A DNA stretch of 64,000 nt from Pseudomonas viridiflava (GCF_900589395.1 NZ_UUIS01000071.1:1-64000); one strand, 5' to 3'; shown: positions 33,465 to 42,762, counted from the first letter of the stretch. Notes: a model not told the origin generated them from the sequence alone. Numbers and translations are program-made.

Positions 33465-35056
33465 GCGTGTCTCCAGCGCGTGGCGCGCGCTTCGATGCGT
33501 TGGCCGAAATGGTTGAGCAGGGCGCCGGTCAGGCCGACCAGCAGCATGCCGCTCATGATCACGTCCATGCGCAGCAACTGTTGGGCGCCGATCATCAGGC
33601 TGCCGATGCCGCCGTTGGACGGCATGAAGTATTCCGCACCGATAGTGCCCAGCCAGGCGTAGATCAGGCTCAGGCGCAAGCCGCCGAAGATGCCCGGTGC
33701 GGCGCCCGGGAACACCAGCCGGCCAAGGCGCGGCAGCGGGCCCAGGCGCAGCACCTGTGCCGCCTCGGTCAGCTGTGGCGACAGGCTGGCGACGCTGCGC
33801 TGGGTGGCGATGTACAGCGGAAAAAAGGCGGCGAACGAGACGAACACCCACTTGGCCGGTTCGCCCAGGCCAAACCAGGCCGTCAGCAGTGGCACCCAGG
33901 CGAAGATTGCGATTTGCCGCAGTGCGCCCAGGCTCGGTCCGAATACGCGTTCGGCCCGACGCGAAAGCCCCAGCAGCAGACCGACACTGAACCCTGCCAG
34001 ACCGCCCAGTAACAGGCCGCCCAAGGTGCGGCTCAGACTCATCAGCATGGCTGCAGGCAGGCTGCCGTCGGCCAGGCCTGTCCAGGTGGTGTGCAGCACC
34101 AGTAACGGAGACACGAGGATTTGCGGGTCGATCCACTGCAATTGGCAGGCGAATTGCCATAGCGCAAGCAGTGCCAAAGGCAAATACCAGGCTTCTACGC
34201 GCTGCCAGCCGCGCAATCTGGCGCCACGATTCAATTGCGCAGTGGGTGGATGTGGCCAGTGCACCAGTGTGCGATCGGTCCAGCCGATGGCCAGGTCCAT
34301 GCCCACGCCGATGACCCCGATCACCACGATGCACACGAAGACGATGTCGAGCATGAACAATTGCCGGGCCCAGACCATCAGGTAACCGATGCCCTCGCTG
34401 GACGCCAGCAGCTCCACCGCCAGCAGCGACGACCAGCCAGCTGACAGTGCCAGGCGTACGCCGGCCATGAACGAGGGCAGTGCGGCGGGGACGATCAGCC
34501 GGCGCACCTGCAAGCCCCTGGGCAGGCGCAACACGGCGGCGGCTTCACGTAGCCGTGGCTGGGCATCGCGCACGCCCACCAGCGTATGCAGGGTGATCGG
34601 CACTATCACGGCCTTGATCAGCACCACCAGCTTGAGCACTTCGCCGATGCCGAAGAACACCATGAATAGCGGTATCCAGGCCAGGGTAGGAATCTGTGCC
34701 AGCGCGCTGAACGTCGGTAGTACCAGACGCTCGGCTCGCCTGCTGCTGCCCAGCCAGGCCCCGATCACCGCGCCACTGCCGATGCCGGCCAGCAGTCCCA
34801 GCGCCAGGCGTTGCAGGCTGACGCCCAGGTTGACCCAGATCTCGCCGGCGCCCAGCTCCAGCGCGCTCTGCCACACCAGTGCAGGCGCAGGCAGGATCTG
34901 CTCGCTCATCCAGTACTCGCGGCTGGCTACCCACCACAGGGCAAAGATCAGCGTCGGCACAGACCAGCCTTGCAAGCGCAGGGTAAAGGCCGGGCACCAC
35001 CGGCGCGGTCGGTGCAGGCCAGGGTGCGGTACACCAAGGGTCAATTCACGGGGCAT
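33461..35056 (-). CDS. atsB: Double-length ABC permease, two fused SsuC/TauC-like domains (AtsB-like)
   Basis: This 531-residue protein contains two complete permease domains in one chain. Each ends with its own EAA loop for docking the ATPase: LREAAAVLRLPRGLQVRRLI in the first half and LTEAAQVLRLGPLPRLGRLV in the second. Each half has about six hydrophobic segments, separated by a hydrophilic linker near residues 245-275. Usual SsuC/TauC permeases are about 260 residues and dimerise, so this is a natural fusion. The ATG at 35056 is preferred over an upstream in-frame start. Confidence 0.88.
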   Translation of the reverse strand: MPRELTLGVPHPGLHRPRRWCPAFTLRLQGWSVPTLIFALWWVASREYWMSEQILPAPALVWQSALELGAGEIWVNLGVSLQRLALGLLAGIGSGAVIGAWLGSSRRAERLVLPTFSALAQIPTLAWIPLFMVFFGIGEVLKLVVLIKAVIVPITLHTLVGVRDAQPRLREAAAVLRLPRGLQVRRLIVPAALPSFMAGVRLALSAGWSSLLAVELLASSEGIGYLMVWARQLFMLDIVFVCIVVIGVIGVGMDLAIGWTDRTLVHWPHPPTAQLNRGARLRGWQRVEAWYLPLALLALWQFACQLQWIDPQILVSPLLVLHTTWTGLADGSLPAAMLMSLSRTLGGLLLGGLAGFSVGLLLGLSRRAERVFGPSLGALRQIAIFAWVPLLTAWFGLGEPAKWVFVSFAAFFPLYIATQRSVASLSPQLTEAAQVLRLGPLPRLGRLVFPGAAPGIFGGLRLSLIYAWLGTIGAEYFMPSNGGIGSLMIGAQQLLRMDVIMSGMLLVGLTGALLNHFGQRIEARATRWRHA

Positions 35057-35358
35057 TGGCGGTCTCCGTTGGCAGCATCGTGCGCTGCAAACCAAAACAT
35101 ATTTGCTTATTCTTTATTTGCATATAAATTATTTTTTAATGTCTTTGATTGCATAAAAAAGCCATTAAATACGGATTGCAAATTGCGGCCAATGCATTCA
35201 TAGAATATTTTCCATGCGCTTCATGCATGCACCCGCAAACAAAGGGGGAACAGGCCTATATTCTTTTAAGTTACTAATATTTTGTTTTTAATTATTTTAT
35301 TTTCAGTTCGATGTGTGCCTGACTGAGGCTTCGAGCCAGAGGCTTCAGGAGCCATTGC
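35057..35358. promoter_or_regulatory. AT-rich divergent promoter region between atsBC and atsR
   Basis: This 302-base region has no gene. It must hold back-to-back promoters. Recurrent short motifs are TTGCATA at 35118-35124 and 35149-35155, TTTAATGTCTTT at 35135-35146 (also present upstream of the TonB receptor) and the palindrome AATGCATT at 35191-35198. The atsR ribosome-binding site AGGAG is near 35347. These are candidate sites for the SftR or CysB regulators. Confidence 0.5.
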
Positions 35359-36369
35359 ATGATTATTGTCTTCCCCCGTTTTGCCCGTCGTTTTGCCGCC
35401 CCCGTGCTGGCTGCTCTGTTCACCTGTATGGTGCCCTTGGCCCAGGCTGCCGATGTCAGGGAAATCCGTATCGCTGTGCCGGACTTGAGTGCCGGCACCC
35501 AACACAGCGGCACGGGTACTGTCGATGTATTGCGCAACCAGCAGTTGCTGGAAAAGGCATTTGCCGAAGACGGCATCAAGGTGCAGTGGAATTTCTTCAA
35601 GGGCGCGGGGCCGGCGATCAACGAGGCCTTGGCCAACGGGCAGGTCGACTTTGCCTATCTGGGCGATCTGGCAGCGATCATCGGCAAGGCCAATGGTCTG
35701 GATACCCGCGTGCTCAGCGCCAATGGGCGTGGTATCAAGCAGTACCTGGCGGTCAACCCCGAGGCCGGGATCAAGACCCTGCAAGACCTCAAGGGCAAAC
35801 ACGTGGCGATTTTCCGCGGCACCGCTTACCAGTTGTCGTTCGCCGCTGCGCTGGCCAGCCAGGGCCTGAAGGAAAAGGACCTCAAGGTCATCAATCTTGA
35901 CATCAATGCTGCCGTGGCCGCACTGGGCGCCAAGCAGATCGACGCTACCTGGGGCTCGGCATCGCTGACTGCCTTACGCGACCGCGGCCTGGCCGAGATC
36001 CCGCTGACCACGCTCGACCTGAGGGGCGCCGGCAGCATCCAGAGCGTGCTGGTCGGGTACGGCCCGTTCATCGACGCCCACCCTGAGGTGGTCGACACAT
36101 TGCTCAAGGCTAATGCCCAGGCCTTGCACTGGTTGCAACAGGAGAGCAATCGCCAGGCGTATATCGAGCTGGTTTCGGGGTTGGCCAACTATCCACAGGC
36201 AACCTTGCAGGATGATTTGCAAGGGCTGGACTTGAGCGTGCGCTTCGATCCGCGTCTGGATCCTGCGTTTCTGGCGCAGTTGCAGGCGTCGGTGGATCTG
36301 GCCGCTGAACACCGACTGATCCGCAAGCCGTTCAAGGTCAGTGAGTGGTTGTGGGACAAGGCGTTGTGA
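35359..36369 (+). CDS. atsR: Periplasmic sulfate-ester/sulfonate binding protein (AtsR-like)
   Basis: This 336-residue protein has a signal peptide (residues 1-30, cleavage after AQA) and an SsuA/TauA-type solute-binding fold: INEALANGQVDFAYLGDLAA, then LQDLKGKHVAIFRGTAYQLS and DATWGSASLTALRDRGLAEI. It delivers the substrate to the AtsBC transporter. Unusually, it is on the opposite strand from atsBC, so the three are divergently rather than co-transcribed. AGGAG precedes the ATG. Alternatives are sulfonate or taurine binding. Confidence 0.85.
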   Translation: MIIVFPRFARRFAAPVLAALFTCMVPLAQAADVREIRIAVPDLSAGTQHSGTGTVDVLRNQQLLEKAFAEDGIKVQWNFFKGAGPAINEALANGQVDFAYLGDLAAIIGKANGLDTRVLSANGRGIKQYLAVNPEAGIKTLQDLKGKHVAIFRGTAYQLSFAAALASQGLKEKDLKVINLDINAAVAALGAKQIDATWGSASLTALRDRGLAEIPLTTLDLRGAGSIQSVLVGYGPFIDAHPEVVDTLLKANAQALHWLQQESNRQAYIELVSGLANYPQATLQDDLQGLDLSVRFDPRLDPAFLAQLQASVDLAAEHRLIRKPFKVSEWLWDKAL

Positions 36370-36399
36370 CGCGGCCTGCGTGATGGATGCACTACGGCC

Positions 36400-37320
36400 T
36401 CATGCGGCCTGGTGTACCTGATCCAGGCTGATGATCGTTTCGATCATCGCCCTTGCCGCCGGTGACAGACGAAAGCCGGTGCGGCTGACGATGCCGCAGC
36501 GGGCGCCGGCGCCCGATTGTTCAAGTGACAGATTGCGCCATTGCAGGCGTACCAGTGCGCCTGGGGCGACATCGGCAGCAAAGCCTTCCTCGCTGCTGAT
36601 ACCGATGGCATCGGTCTGCGTGACGATCTTGACCAGGCTTGCAAAGTGATCGGTCTGAATGCCCGGGCTGAAGTCGCTGCGGCCACTGGCGGTGGCCAGC
36701 AGTTTGCGAAAGCCCGGTGGCAACAGCGTGGCGGCTACCGGGTAGTCGAACAGGTCATTGGTCGACAGGCTGTCCTTGTCCAGCAGCGGGTGGCCGGGCC
36801 GGCAGAAGAACACGCCGCGCCTGGGTGTCAGCGCCTGGGTGTGAAAGTTGGGGTCGGACTCGAAGTGGCGGATGTCAGCAATAAAAAACTCGATGTCATC
36901 ACGGTTCAGGCTGCGGCTGAGCGTTTCCCAGTTGGCCACGTCGAAGCCGACCCTGACCTTTGGGTGCGCATTGATAAATCGCGCTACGGCATCCGGCACC
37001 AGCTTGACGGCCGGTGCCGGGCCGCAGCCAAAGCGCAGTTCGCCGGCATCAAGCTTGGTCATTTCGGCCACTTCCCGGGTCAGCAGATTGGCATCCTTGA
37101 TCAGCCGCAAGGCGTGCTGCAGCACCACATGCCCTTCGGGTGTAGGACGCAGGTCCTTGCTGGCGCGGTCGACCAGCACACAACCGAATTCCTGCTCCAG
37201 CGTCTGGATACTGCGGCTGAACGCCGGCTGGGTAATGCCCATGGCTTCGGCACCGCGTACAAAACTGCGGTGTTCATTCAAGGCGATGAAGTAGCGCAAC
37301 TGGCGAAGATCCATATGCAT
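36400..37320 (-). CDS. sftR: LysR family regulator of sulfate-ester genes (SftR-like)
   Basis: This protein of about 306 residues has the LysR N-terminus MDLRQLRYFIALNEHRSFVR with the recognition helix GITQPAFSRSIQTLE, then a long effector-binding domain. It is adjacent to and divergent from atsK, as expected for SftR, the activator of ats/sft genes in P. putida S-313. Three in-frame starts (37329, 37320, 37314) lie within 16 bases; I list the middle one by comparison with the related regulator at 42763-43716. Regulation by sulfate limitation is known for SftR and inferred here. Confidence 0.8.
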   Translation of the reverse strand: MHMDLRQLRYFIALNEHRSFVRGAEAMGITQPAFSRSIQTLEQEFGCVLVDRASKDLRPTPEGHVVLQHALRLIKDANLLTREVAEMTKLDAGELRFGCGPAPAVKLVPDAVARFINAHPKVRVGFDVANWETLSRSLNRDDIEFFIADIRHFESDPNFHTQALTPRRGVFFCRPGHPLLDKDSLSTNDLFDYPVAATLLPPGFRKLLATASGRSDFSPGIQTDHFASLVKIVTQTDAIGISSEEGFAADVAPGALVRLQWRNLSLEQSGAGARCGIVSRTGFRLSPAARAMIETIISLDQVHQAA

Positions 37321-37494
37321 TCCCGGCATTGTAAAAATAGGGCGAAGGTATTGGCCGTCAGGTTGGGTAGAGGTTTTAAATACAGGCTCTTATTCCGTCA
37401 ATGAATTATTTGTTTTTTTGATATAGCTATATTGCATATCAATAGAGCGATGGTTCCTGGCGATTCTTCTGACCCGAATATTGAGGTTCATCCT
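37321..37494. promoter_or_regulatory. Divergent promoter region sftR/atsK with 12-bp palindrome
   Basis: The AT-rich gap contains the perfect palindrome ATATAGCTATAT at 37421-37432 and TTGCATA at 37432-37438, a motif shared with the atsB/atsR gap. Both are candidate SftR or CysB contact sites for control of atsK. Confidence 0.45.
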
Positions 37495-38400
37495 ATGAAC
37501 AACGCAGCCCTCGCCCCGTCAGCGCGACTCGACACCCTGGACATTCGCCCGGTGGCCGGCCGCATCGGGGCCCAGGTGCACGGCGTCACGTTGGATGCGG
37601 ATCTGGCCCCGGCAGTGATCGATGTCATCCAGGCGGCACTGTTGCAGCACAAGGTTTTGTTCTTTGCCGGCCAGACGCATCTGGACGATCAGCAGCAGGA
37701 GGCCTTTGCCAAGCGCCTTGGCGAGCCGGTGGCGCACCCGACCGTGCCGGTCAGCGAAGGCTCCAGCTACCTGATGCAATTGAGCGCTGCCGACGGCCAG
37801 CGGGCCAACTCCTGGCACACCGACGTGACTTTCGTGGCCGCTTACCCCAAGGCCTCGATTCTGCGCTCGGTGGTCGCACCCGAGTCGGGGGGCGATACGG
37901 TCTGGGCCAATACGGCCGCCGCCTACAACGACCTGACCGAGGATCTGCGTGAACTGGCCGACAAGTTGTGGGCCGTACACAGCAACGAGTATGACTATGT
38001 GGGGCCGCGCCCCAACGTGACGCCCGAGCAAGTGGAAAAGTACCGCAAGACGTTCACCTCGACGGTGTTCGAAACCGAGCATCCTGTGGTGCGTGTGCAC
38101 CCGGTCAGCGGTGAGCGTTCATTGTTGCTGGGGCATTTCGTCAAGCGCATCAAAGGCTATTCGGCCGTTAACTCCGCTCACATATTCAGCATGCTGCAAA
38201 GCCATGTGACGCGCCTGGAAAACACCGTGCGCTGGCGCTGGAGTGTCGGTGACGTGGCCATCTGGGATAACCGCTCGACCCAGCATTATGCCATCGACGA
38301 CTACGCCGGCCAGGCGCGCATCGTGCGCCGCGTGACCCTGCACGGCGAAGTGCCAGTGGGCGTGCATGGGCAGCGCAGCGTGACCACGCGCGGAGCCTGA
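37495..38400 (+). CDS. atsK: 2-Oxoglutarate-dependent alkylsulfatase AtsK (TauD family)
   Basis: This 301-residue Fe(II)/2-oxoglutarate dioxygenase oxidatively cleaves medium-chain alkyl sulfate esters to an aldehyde plus sulfate. All ligands known from P. putida AtsK fall at the same positions: iron ligands His108, Asp110 (SWHTDV) and His264 (TQHYAI), and 2-oxoglutarate contacts Arg275 and Arg279. Most of the chain matches that enzyme as I remember it (for instance PKASILRSVVAPESGGDTVW). The ATG at 37495 follows GAGG. Neighbouring transporter, regulator and sulfatase genes support the role. Confidence 0.93.
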   Translation: MNNAALAPSARLDTLDIRPVAGRIGAQVHGVTLDADLAPAVIDVIQAALLQHKVLFFAGQTHLDDQQQEAFAKRLGEPVAHPTVPVSEGSSYLMQLSAADGQRANSWHTDVTFVAAYPKASILRSVVAPESGGDTVWANTAAAYNDLTEDLRELADKLWAVHSNEYDYVGPRPNVTPEQVEKYRKTFTSTVFETEHPVVRVHPVSGERSLLLGHFVKRIKGYSAVNSAHIFSMLQSHVTRLENTVRWRWSVGDVAIWDNRSTQHYAIDDYAGQARIVRRVTLHGEVPVGVHGQRSVTTRGA

Positions 38401-38416
38401 CGGCCATCGACATGCC

Positions 38417-40018
38417 TTACCACACGCCGATATACACCAGCTTTTCTTCGGCCGGCTCGCCGTAGCGAAAGCGCTGCCCGCGCAGGTCGATCTCGGCATG
38501 GCTGATCGTGGTGCGGCGCTTGAGGGTGCGCAGCCAGTCGAACAGGTAGCCCTGATGTTCTTCGCGTACGGCGGCAAAGGCAGGGTTCTGACCCAGGTCG
38601 TGCAGCTCTTGCGGGTCGTTTTCCAGGTCGAACAGTTGCGGGCGCACGCCGTCGTAAGCCAGGTACTTGAAGCACTCGCTGCGCACCATGTACATGCGGC
38701 AGCGATCGATGGGCTGGCCGATGCGTTCGCGGGCCGGGGCCTGGAAGGCATAGTCGTATTCGGCAATCGCATAGTGACGCCACGACGGGGTCGCGCCATG
38801 CAGCAAAGGGATCAGTGAGCGGCCTTCCAGGCGGTGGTCTGCGGCCGGCAGTCCCAGGGCGTCGAGAAAAGTCGGCAGGGCATCGATGGTCTCTACCAGC
38901 CGTGCATCGACCTGGCCGCGGGTCGCGTCGGCCTCGGCGCGCGGGTCGCGCACGATCAGCGGTATGCCCACGGCCTGCTCCAGCAGAAACTCCTTTTCGC
39001 CCAGGTAGTGATCGCCCAGAAAGTCACCGTGGTCGCTGGTGAATACGATCAGCGTGTCTTCCCAGCGACCGTTGCCTTGCAGGTGATCGAACAGCCGGCC
39101 GAGTTGGTCGTCGACCTGTTTGATCAGGCCCATGTAGGTGGGCACCACGTTCAGGCGCACCTCGTCACGGGAGAAATTGAGGCTTTCTTCATGCTGGCGG
39201 AAGGCTGCGTACACCGGGTGATCGCTGGGGGCCTCTGCGCGTACCGGGGCGATGACCTGTTCGGCACTGTAGAGCGCGTGATAGGGCGCCGGCGCAATGT
39301 AAGGCCAGTGCGGCTTGATGTAGGACAGGTGCAGGCACCAAGGCTGTTCGCCTTGCTCGTCAATGAAGTCAATGGCCCGGTCGGTGGTGTACACCGTTTC
39401 GGAATGGGCCTCTGGAATCCGCGCCGGCAGGTGGGCGTGGCGCATCTGCCAGCCGCTGAGGACTTCGCCGTGGTCGCCTTCGGCAGCGTTGGCCCAGTCG
39501 TGCCAGGGGTTTTTGCCCTCGAAACCTTGCGCGCGCAGGTAATGGGTGTAGGGCGCGTCTTCGCGTTTGTCATCGAACGCCGGGCCGTGCGGGTATATGC
39601 CGTCGTGACGTACATAAGGTTCGAAACCGACCTCATCGAGTTGCTGGGCCTGGGCACTGTGCGGGTCCAGCGCCAGGCGTTGTTGCGCCTCGCTGTTGGG
39701 CGTGGCGTGGGTCTTGCCGACCAGCGCGGTGCGGATACCGGCCGGGCGCAGGTAATCGCCCAGGGTCAGTTCGTCCAGTGGCAGCGGCACGCCATTCCAG
39801 GCCACCTGATGGCTGCTGACATAGCGCCCGGTATAGGCCGACATCCGCGACGGGCCACAGATGGTGCCTTGGGTGTAGGCGCGGCTGAAGCGCACCCCGG
39901 CACCCGCCAGGCGGTCGATGTTCGGTGTGTGCAGGTGAGGGTGACCATAGCAGGACAGGTAATCGCGACGCAGTTGGTCGCACATGATGTAGAGCACATT
40001 GCGCACAGGTTTCGACAC
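38417..40018 (-). CDS. Cysteine-type sulfatase/phosphonate monoester hydrolase family enzyme
   Basis: This 533-residue enzyme has the formylglycine signature C-x-P-x-R as CGPSR (Cys54 to Arg58) in GTICGPSRMSAYTGRY. Metal-binding Asp14 is in IMCDQLRRD, and TSDHGDFLGDHYLGEKE adds further ligands. The pattern resembles arylsulfatases and phosphonate monoester hydrolases. It lacks a signal peptide, so it acts in the cytoplasm. I chose a GTG at 40018 because GAGG precedes it and the chain then starts right at the domain; ATGs upstream (40111 or beyond) are alternatives. No formylglycine-generating enzyme is in the window. Confidence 0.88.
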   Translation of the reverse strand: MSKPVRNVLYIMCDQLRRDYLSCYGHPHLHTPNIDRLAGAGVRFSRAYTQGTICGPSRMSAYTGRYVSSHQVAWNGVPLPLDELTLGDYLRPAGIRTALVGKTHATPNSEAQQRLALDPHSAQAQQLDEVGFEPYVRHDGIYPHGPAFDDKREDAPYTHYLRAQGFEGKNPWHDWANAAEGDHGEVLSGWQMRHAHLPARIPEAHSETVYTTDRAIDFIDEQGEQPWCLHLSYIKPHWPYIAPAPYHALYSAEQVIAPVRAEAPSDHPVYAAFRQHEESLNFSRDEVRLNVVPTYMGLIKQVDDQLGRLFDHLQGNGRWEDTLIVFTSDHGDFLGDHYLGEKEFLLEQAVGIPLIVRDPRAEADATRGQVDARLVETIDALPTFLDALGLPAADHRLEGRSLIPLLHGATPSWRHYAIAEYDYAFQAPARERIGQPIDRCRMYMVRSECFKYLAYDGVRPQLFDLENDPQELHDLGQNPAFAAVREEHQGYLFDWLRTLKRRTTISHAEIDLRGQRFRYGEPAEEKLVYIGVW

Positions 40019-40323
40019 AGGTTCAGCCTCGGGCAGAAAACCCTTATTGCGCAGGCAGCAGGACCGGCCGGCAAGCGCATTTGCTGAATATCTGCCATGC
40101 AGGATTTGCATCGGAACAGGCGGGAAAGCCGCTTTCAGGGTATGCATTTTGAACATCGAAAGTATCGGGCAAATGCATTTGCCCAAGCGTGGACGAACTC
40201 CTTATAAAGATCGTCTCTTATTCATTTAATGTCTTTAAAGGAATAAATAAATAACTTTTTTGAATATCAAGCTGTCCTGCCATGTCCCTGATAGGCACGA
40301 GCGGTCGCTGAAAAGGAGCCTGT
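40019..40323. promoter_or_regulatory. Divergent control region between sulfatase and TonB receptor
   Basis: This 305-base region holds the perfect 18-base palindrome GGGCAAATGCATTTGCCC at 40167-40184, another GCATTTGC at 40077-40084, and TTTAATGTCTTT at 40225-40236, identical to a site upstream of atsB. The receptor ribosome-binding site AAGGAG lies near 40313. The region must drive both genes. If the sulfatase starts at 40111 or 40186 the palindrome would lie close to or within its coding region. Confidence 0.6.
40167..40184. promoter_or_regulatory. Perfect 18-bp palindrome, candidate operator
   Basis: GGGCAAATGCATTTGCCC reads identically on both strands, about 150 bases from each flanking start codon. 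A dimeric regulator such as SftR or the LysR at 42763 is the likely ligand. Confidence 0.6.
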
Positions 40324-42687
40324 ATGAACCTGTCTGTCACCCCCGTCCCGTTATCTGCCTGGCGACTCAAGCGGTTGCCACTGGCCTTGTTACTGGCGGG
40401 ATGGGCTGGCAGCTCATGGGTTCATGCGGCCGAAACGACAGAGACGGTACAGCAACCGACACCGGACAACACCCGGGCCGATGGCGCCCGGTTGAAAGCC
40501 GTGACCGTTACTGCCCGTCGACGTGAAGAAAGCGCGCAAAGCGTGCCCACGCCCATCAGTGTGATCGGTGGCGAAGCCCTGGAAAGCCAGCGGGTCTACC
40601 GCATTCAGGACCTGCAACAACTGACCCCGAGCCTGAACGTGGCCTATATGCATGCGCGCCAGTCCAGCGTGTCGATTCGTGGCCTGGGTAATAACCTGGC
40701 CAGCGACGGGCTGGAAGGCAGCGTAGGGCTGTATATTGACAACGTCTACCTGGGCAGGCCGGGCATGGCGGTCTTCGACCTGATGGACATCGAACAGCTT
40801 GAAGTGCTGCGCGGCCCGCAAGGTACGCTGTTTGGCAAGAACACCACTGCCGGTGTCATCAATATCGGCACCCGGGGGCCGACGTTTACGCCAGAGCGCA
40901 CCATTGAAACGTCGGTAGGGACCGATGGCTTTTTCCAGACCAAAGGCACGATCTCCGGCGCGTTGAGTGATGAACTGGCCGGGCGCTTCTCGGCGTATCG
41001 CAGTCGTAGCGACGGCGACCTGAAAAACGAACACGACGGCCACAACCTCAATGGCGGTGCTCGCGAAGGGTTTCGTGGCCAGTTGCTGTTCAAGCCCAAT
41101 GAGGATTTCAGCTTGCGTTTTATCGGCGACTACAACGAAGAGTCGTCCAGCGCCGGCACCCGTGCGCTGTACAGCACCGGTCCCACGATCAACGGCGTCA
41201 ATCGCTATGAAACCCGCGCCGCCGCCGCCGGGGCCACGCTGGTCGACGGCAGCAGGCGCAAGGTCAATCTCGATGCCACTCAGCGCGTGACGGTGCATCA
41301 GGGCGGGGCTTCGATCGAAGCCAACTGGAGACTGCCCAGTGACTTCACCCTGACCTCGGTCAGTTCGTACCGCTGGTGGAATTTCAGCCCGCGCAACGAT
41401 GATGGCCTGAACGTGCCGGCCAGCTACAACGGTGGCGTGTCGGTGCAGGACAAGCAGTGGTCCCAGGAAGTGCGTCTGGCTTCGCCTGCCGGCGGCGCGT
41501 TCGATTATGTGCTGGGCGCGTATTACTACGGTGCGGACCTGGATAACAGCAACATTGCCAGTAACGGCCCGTTGGCCGATGTCTGGAACGGAACGGCCAC
41601 CGGCGCGCTGGCCAACGTGTCGAGCGTGGCCAAGGGACATATCGAGACTGACAGCTTTGCGCTGTTCGCCCAAGGCACCTGGCACTTGACCCCCAGGCTG
41701 GATTTCACTGCCGGCGTACGTGGCACTTATGAAGAGAAAAGCGCCTGGGTCAACCGCCGGGCCCCGACCGGAGGGGTGGCCGTGACCGGCGCGGCGTTGA
41801 CGGCACGCAACGCTCGCTATGGCGTTTATGAGTCCGGCGACCTCAACCAGTACACCGCCAGTCCGTCAGGCTTGCTCAATCTGAGCTACCACTTCACCGA
41901 CGACGTGCTGGGCTATGCCACCTTGTCCCATGGTGAAAAGTCTGGCGGGGTCAACCTGACCGTCGGTACCGCTCCGACCGCCGGTGCCGACTCACTGCTG
42001 ATCGGCACTGAGCGGGCCAATAATCTTGAGCTGGGGCTCAAAAGCACCCTGTGGGACAACCGCCTGCAACTGAACGGCAATCTGTTCTGGAGCAGGGTCA
42101 ACGGTTACCAGACCACCGCCTACGATGACGCCACCCGCGTGCAGTACCTGACCAATGCCGGCTCCGTGCGCTCACGCGGCGTGGAGCTGGAAGCGACTGT
42201 GGTGCCGGTGCGCGGCCTGACCCTCAACCTCAATGGCTCGTACAACGATGTGCGCTACCTGTCGTACAAGGATGCGCCATGCCCGCCGGAGGTCAGCTTT
42301 CAGGCTGGCGCCCCAGCCTCGTGCGACCTGAGTGGCAACCAGGTGGTCGGCGCCTCCAAGTGGATCGGCAACGTCAACGGCGAGTACAAATGGAATCTCG
42401 ACAACGGCCTGCAGCCCTACGTGACCGCCAGCTACGCCTACCGCTCCAGAGCTGTCGGTGCGGTGGAGGATTCGGCGTATTCGGACATTCCAGGCTACGG
42501 CGTAACCAACTTTTCGACCGGCCTGCGCGGTGACTGGGGGCAAGGGCAGTGGGATGCTTCGCTATGGGTCAAGAACGCCTTCGACAAGGTGTACTACACC
42601 AGCCTGTGGAGCGAGATCAACGGTGGCTACTCCGGGCTGCTTGGCGCCCAGCGCACAGTGGGCGTGACCGGGCGGTATGATTTCTGA
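40324..42687 (+). CDS. sftP: TonB-dependent outer-membrane receptor (SftP-like)
   Basis: This 787-residue receptor has a signal peptide (residues 1-37, cleavage after HAA), a TonB-box-like LKAVTVTARRREE, a plug domain (VYRIQDLQQLTPSLNV to EQLEVLRGPQGTLFGKNTTAG) and a beta-barrel ending in the aromatic GRYDF. Such receptors import bulky ligands across the outer membrane with TonB energy. Its position beside the sulfatase and ats genes matches SftP, the putative sulfate-ester receptor of P. putida S-313. No iron-uptake gene is near. AAGGAG precedes the ATG. Confidence 0.87.
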   Translation: MNLSVTPVPLSAWRLKRLPLALLLAGWAGSSWVHAAETTETVQQPTPDNTRADGARLKAVTVTARRREESAQSVPTPISVIGGEALESQRVYRIQDLQQLTPSLNVAYMHARQSSVSIRGLGNNLASDGLEGSVGLYIDNVYLGRPGMAVFDLMDIEQLEVLRGPQGTLFGKNTTAGVINIGTRGPTFTPERTIETSVGTDGFFQTKGTISGALSDELAGRFSAYRSRSDGDLKNEHDGHNLNGGAREGFRGQLLFKPNEDFSLRFIGDYNEESSSAGTRALYSTGPTINGVNRYETRAAAAGATLVDGSRRKVNLDATQRVTVHQGGASIEANWRLPSDFTLTSVSSYRWWNFSPRNDDGLNVPASYNGGVSVQDKQWSQEVRLASPAGGAFDYVLGAYYYGADLDNSNIASNGPLADVWNGTATGALANVSSVAKGHIETDSFALFAQGTWHLTPRLDFTAGVRGTYEEKSAWVNRRAPTGGVAVTGAALTARNARYGVYESGDLNQYTASPSGLLNLSYHFTDDVLGYATLSHGEKSGGVNLTVGTAPTAGADSLLIGTERANNLELGLKSTLWDNRLQLNGNLFWSRVNGYQTTAYDDATRVQYLTNAGSVRSRGVELEATVVPVRGLTLNLNGSYNDVRYLSYKDAPCPPEVSFQAGAPASCDLSGNQVVGASKWIGNVNGEYKWNLDNGLQPYVTASYAYRSRAVGAVEDSAYSDIPGYGVTNFSTGLRGDWGQGQWDASLWVKNAFDKVYYTSLWSEINGGYSGLLGAQRTVGVTGRYDF

Positions 42688-42695
42688 ACAGGGCG

Positions 42696-42716
42696 CCGGC
42701 AAGCCGCCTCCCACAG
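42696..42716. repeat. Single REP core
   Basis: GCCGGCAAGCCGCCTCCCAC, the standard Pseudomonas REP core, lies just after the receptor stop codon. No partner arm is present. Confidence 0.65.
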
Positions 42717-42762
42717 TCTGGCGCCGGTCTCGGAGCTCAAAGATTTCACCGAACTGGCCAGG

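Noticed and set aside
40019..40186. N-terminal extension of the sulfatase up to 40186
   Set aside because: The extension is not similar to sulfatase N-termini and would cover the palindrome at 40167-40184. A GTG with a GAGG site at 40018 begins exactly at the domain, although an ATG at 40111 cannot be excluded.
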